64,000 nt of DNA from Sphingomonas bisphenolicum (GTDB taxonomy: Bacteria > Pseudomonadota > Alphaproteobacteria > Sphingomonadales > Sphingomonadaceae), in assembly GCF_024349785.1 (NCBI RefSeq), contig NZ_AP018818.1, positions 891,823-955,822 on the forward strand. The letters are read 5' to 3'. A program made the position numbers and the translations under genes. The first letter of the stretch is position 1, and each line of letters begins with the position of its first letter. The notes below the pieces were generated by a model. It made no database searches, was not told the DNA's origin, and worked only from the letters and a program-made list of their open reading frames with translations. Of this stretch, positions 63,222 through 64,000 are shown piece by piece.

Positions 63222-63890
63222 ATGTCCCGCATCTTCCCGGTCGCCGCAGTCCTTCTTGCCGGATCGGCCCTGATCGTCCTCACCAAGCCAGGTGCTGCCG
63301 CCGAGAGGGCTGTTCTGGCACCCGCTGCCGCGACGACCGAGCCGGTGACCGGACATCGCGAAACCGCGACTTTTGCCGGCGGCTGCTTCTGGGGGGTGGA
63401 GGGCGTGTTCTCGCATGTGAAGGGCGTCGTCAGCGCGACGTCGGGCTATGCCGGGGGCGACGCGTCGACCGCCGATTATGAAAGCGTGTCCACCGGCACC
63501 ACCGGCCACGCCGAATCCGTCAGGGTCGTGTTCGATCCGACGCAGGTAAATTATGCGGACCTGCTGCGGATTTACTTTTCCGTCGTGGCGGACCCGACCC
63601 TGCTCAACCGGCAGGGGCCAGACCGGGGAACCCAATATCGATCGGCCCTGTTTCCCGCTTCGCCCGCACAGGAGAAGGTTGCCCGCGCCTATATCGCGCA
63701 ATTGTCGGCCGCCCATGTCTACGCCCGGCCGATCGTGACGCGGATCGAAGGCAATCTCCGCTTCTTCCCGGCCGAAGCCCATCACCAGGACTTCATGGCC
63801 CGCAACCCGACCTATCCTTATATCGTCATGAATGACCGGCCCAAGGTTGAGGCGTTGAAGCGGCTATTCCCCACGAGCTGGAAAGCATAA
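63222..63890 (+). CDS. msrA: Exported methionine-S-sulfoxide reductase MsrA
   Basis: The 222-residue protein has a signal peptide (FPVAAVLLAGSALIVL, cleavage near GAAA) and the MsrA core: ATFAGGCFWGVEGVF with the catalytic Cys (~55), TSGYAGG, GHAESVRVVFDP, and EAHHQDF. It reduces methionine-S-sulfoxide in exported proteins; the signal peptide is unusual for this normally cytoplasmic enzyme. Together with the exported MsrB it covers both sulfoxide forms in the periplasm. It is preceded by a SigF-like promoter and divergent from msrB, so it seems part of the metal-stress island. Confidence 0.92.
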   Translation: MSRIFPVAAVLLAGSALIVLTKPGAAAERAVLAPAAATTEPVTGHRETATFAGGCFWGVEGVFSHVKGVVSATSGYAGGDASTADYESVSTGTTGHAESVRVVFDPTQVNYADLLRIYFSVVADPTLLNRQGPDRGTQYRSALFPASPAQEKVARAYIAQLSAAHVYARPIVTRIEGNLRFFPAEAHHQDFMARNPTYPYIVMNDRPKVEALKRLFPTSWKA

Positions 63891-63898
63891 GCACCCTA

Positions 63899-64000
63899 TC
63901 AGCGGGCAGGCGTTACATCCTTCACGAAATGCGCGATGTCCGCGACGACGCTCGCGCGATAGCGGAATGGCCGGGCGATCGCCGTCACCATGCCGATATG
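63899..64000 (-). CDS. C-terminal end of a likely alpha/beta-hydrolase (partial)
   Basis: Thirty-three codons run from the right edge to a stop at 63901-63899. The sequence HIGMVTAIARPFRYRASVV, then ADIAHFVKDV, resembles the last helix and catalytic His region (H-x-G-M/L-V) of alpha/beta-hydrolases. It is convergent with msrA, with only 8 nt between the stops. The rest lies outside the window. Confidence 0.5.
   Translation of the reverse strand, partial: HIGMVTAIARPFRYRASVVADIAHFVKDVTPAR

Overview
The window looks like chromosomal DNA from a sphingomonad (Sphingomonadaceae, perhaps Sphingobium- or Novosphingobium-like). This rests on its high GC, four large TonB-dependent receptors (TBDRs) each next to catabolic genes, a TBDR / flavin-dependent halogenase / SapC / cupin set, and a SigF-NrsF system of the Caulobacter type. 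No rRNA, tRNA, CRISPR array, prophage or replication origin was seen.

Layout. (1) 1-3.0 kb: end of a carbohydrate locus (DUF1593 / nucleoside-hydrolase-like protein, GH141-like beta-helix protein), then a small HTH gene and a LysR remnant. (2) 4.1-10.3 kb: TBDR plus secreted PI-PLC-like phospholipase, an unusual tandem TetR regulator and a divergent MFS carrier. (3) 10.5-24.2 kb: a small-molecule catabolic island. It has a phytanoyl-CoA-dioxygenase-like gene and a tight six-gene operon (SDR, aldehyde dehydrogenase, membrane PQQ dehydrogenase, CMD-like protein, SDR, MFS), then a TBDR, TetR, VOC protein and cytochrome P450. Three of its control regions share a GAAC-N6-GTT(C/T) palindrome. (4) 24.3-25.8 kb: an intact IS3-family element with perfect 27-bp terminal repeats and a 3-bp target duplication, beside a decayed IS481-type transposase start. 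(5) 25.9-31.3 kb: a gluconate locus with a periplasmic lactonase, a Tat-exported Gfo/Idh oxidoreductase, a LuxR-type HTH protein, GntP permease, GntR regulator and gluconokinase. (6) 31.4-40.7 kb: two paralogous ~1000-residue secreted proteins, each a double beta-helix fused to a lactonase-like propeller, flanking a TBDR. (7) 40.8-58.1 kb: hemicellulose/glucan degradation (esterases, GH3, GH43, GH9, sialate-O-acetylesterase-like) plus the TBDR-halogenase and SapC-cupin genes. (8) 58.4-63.9 kb: a metal/oxidative stress island with DoxX, two bufferin-type precursor peptides, MNIO enzyme BufB, partner BufC, the SigF/NrsF pair and exported MsrA and MsrB.

How the parts work together. In regions 5-7 secreted enzymes and TBDRs would break down and import plant-type polysaccharide and sugar-acid fragments. 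Four near-identical LacI-type palindromes (consensus G(A/T)TAGCG(C/A)TA(A/T)C) sit in front of gntP, between GH43 and GH9, between the TBDR and SapC, and in front of the acetylesterase. They suggest one regulon whose regulator lies outside the window. In region 8, five promoter-like sequences match GTAACC-N16-CGAA exactly or with one mismatch, with constant 16-nt spacing. They lie in front of sigF, bufA1, bufA2-bufBC, msrA and msrB, so one ECF sigma factor may drive the whole stress island. Hairpins between a first gene and its downstream partner recur (TBDR/halogenase, TBDR/beta-helix protein, bufA2/bufB) and could set expression ratios. Functions are inferred from recognisable motifs and context; no database search was run.
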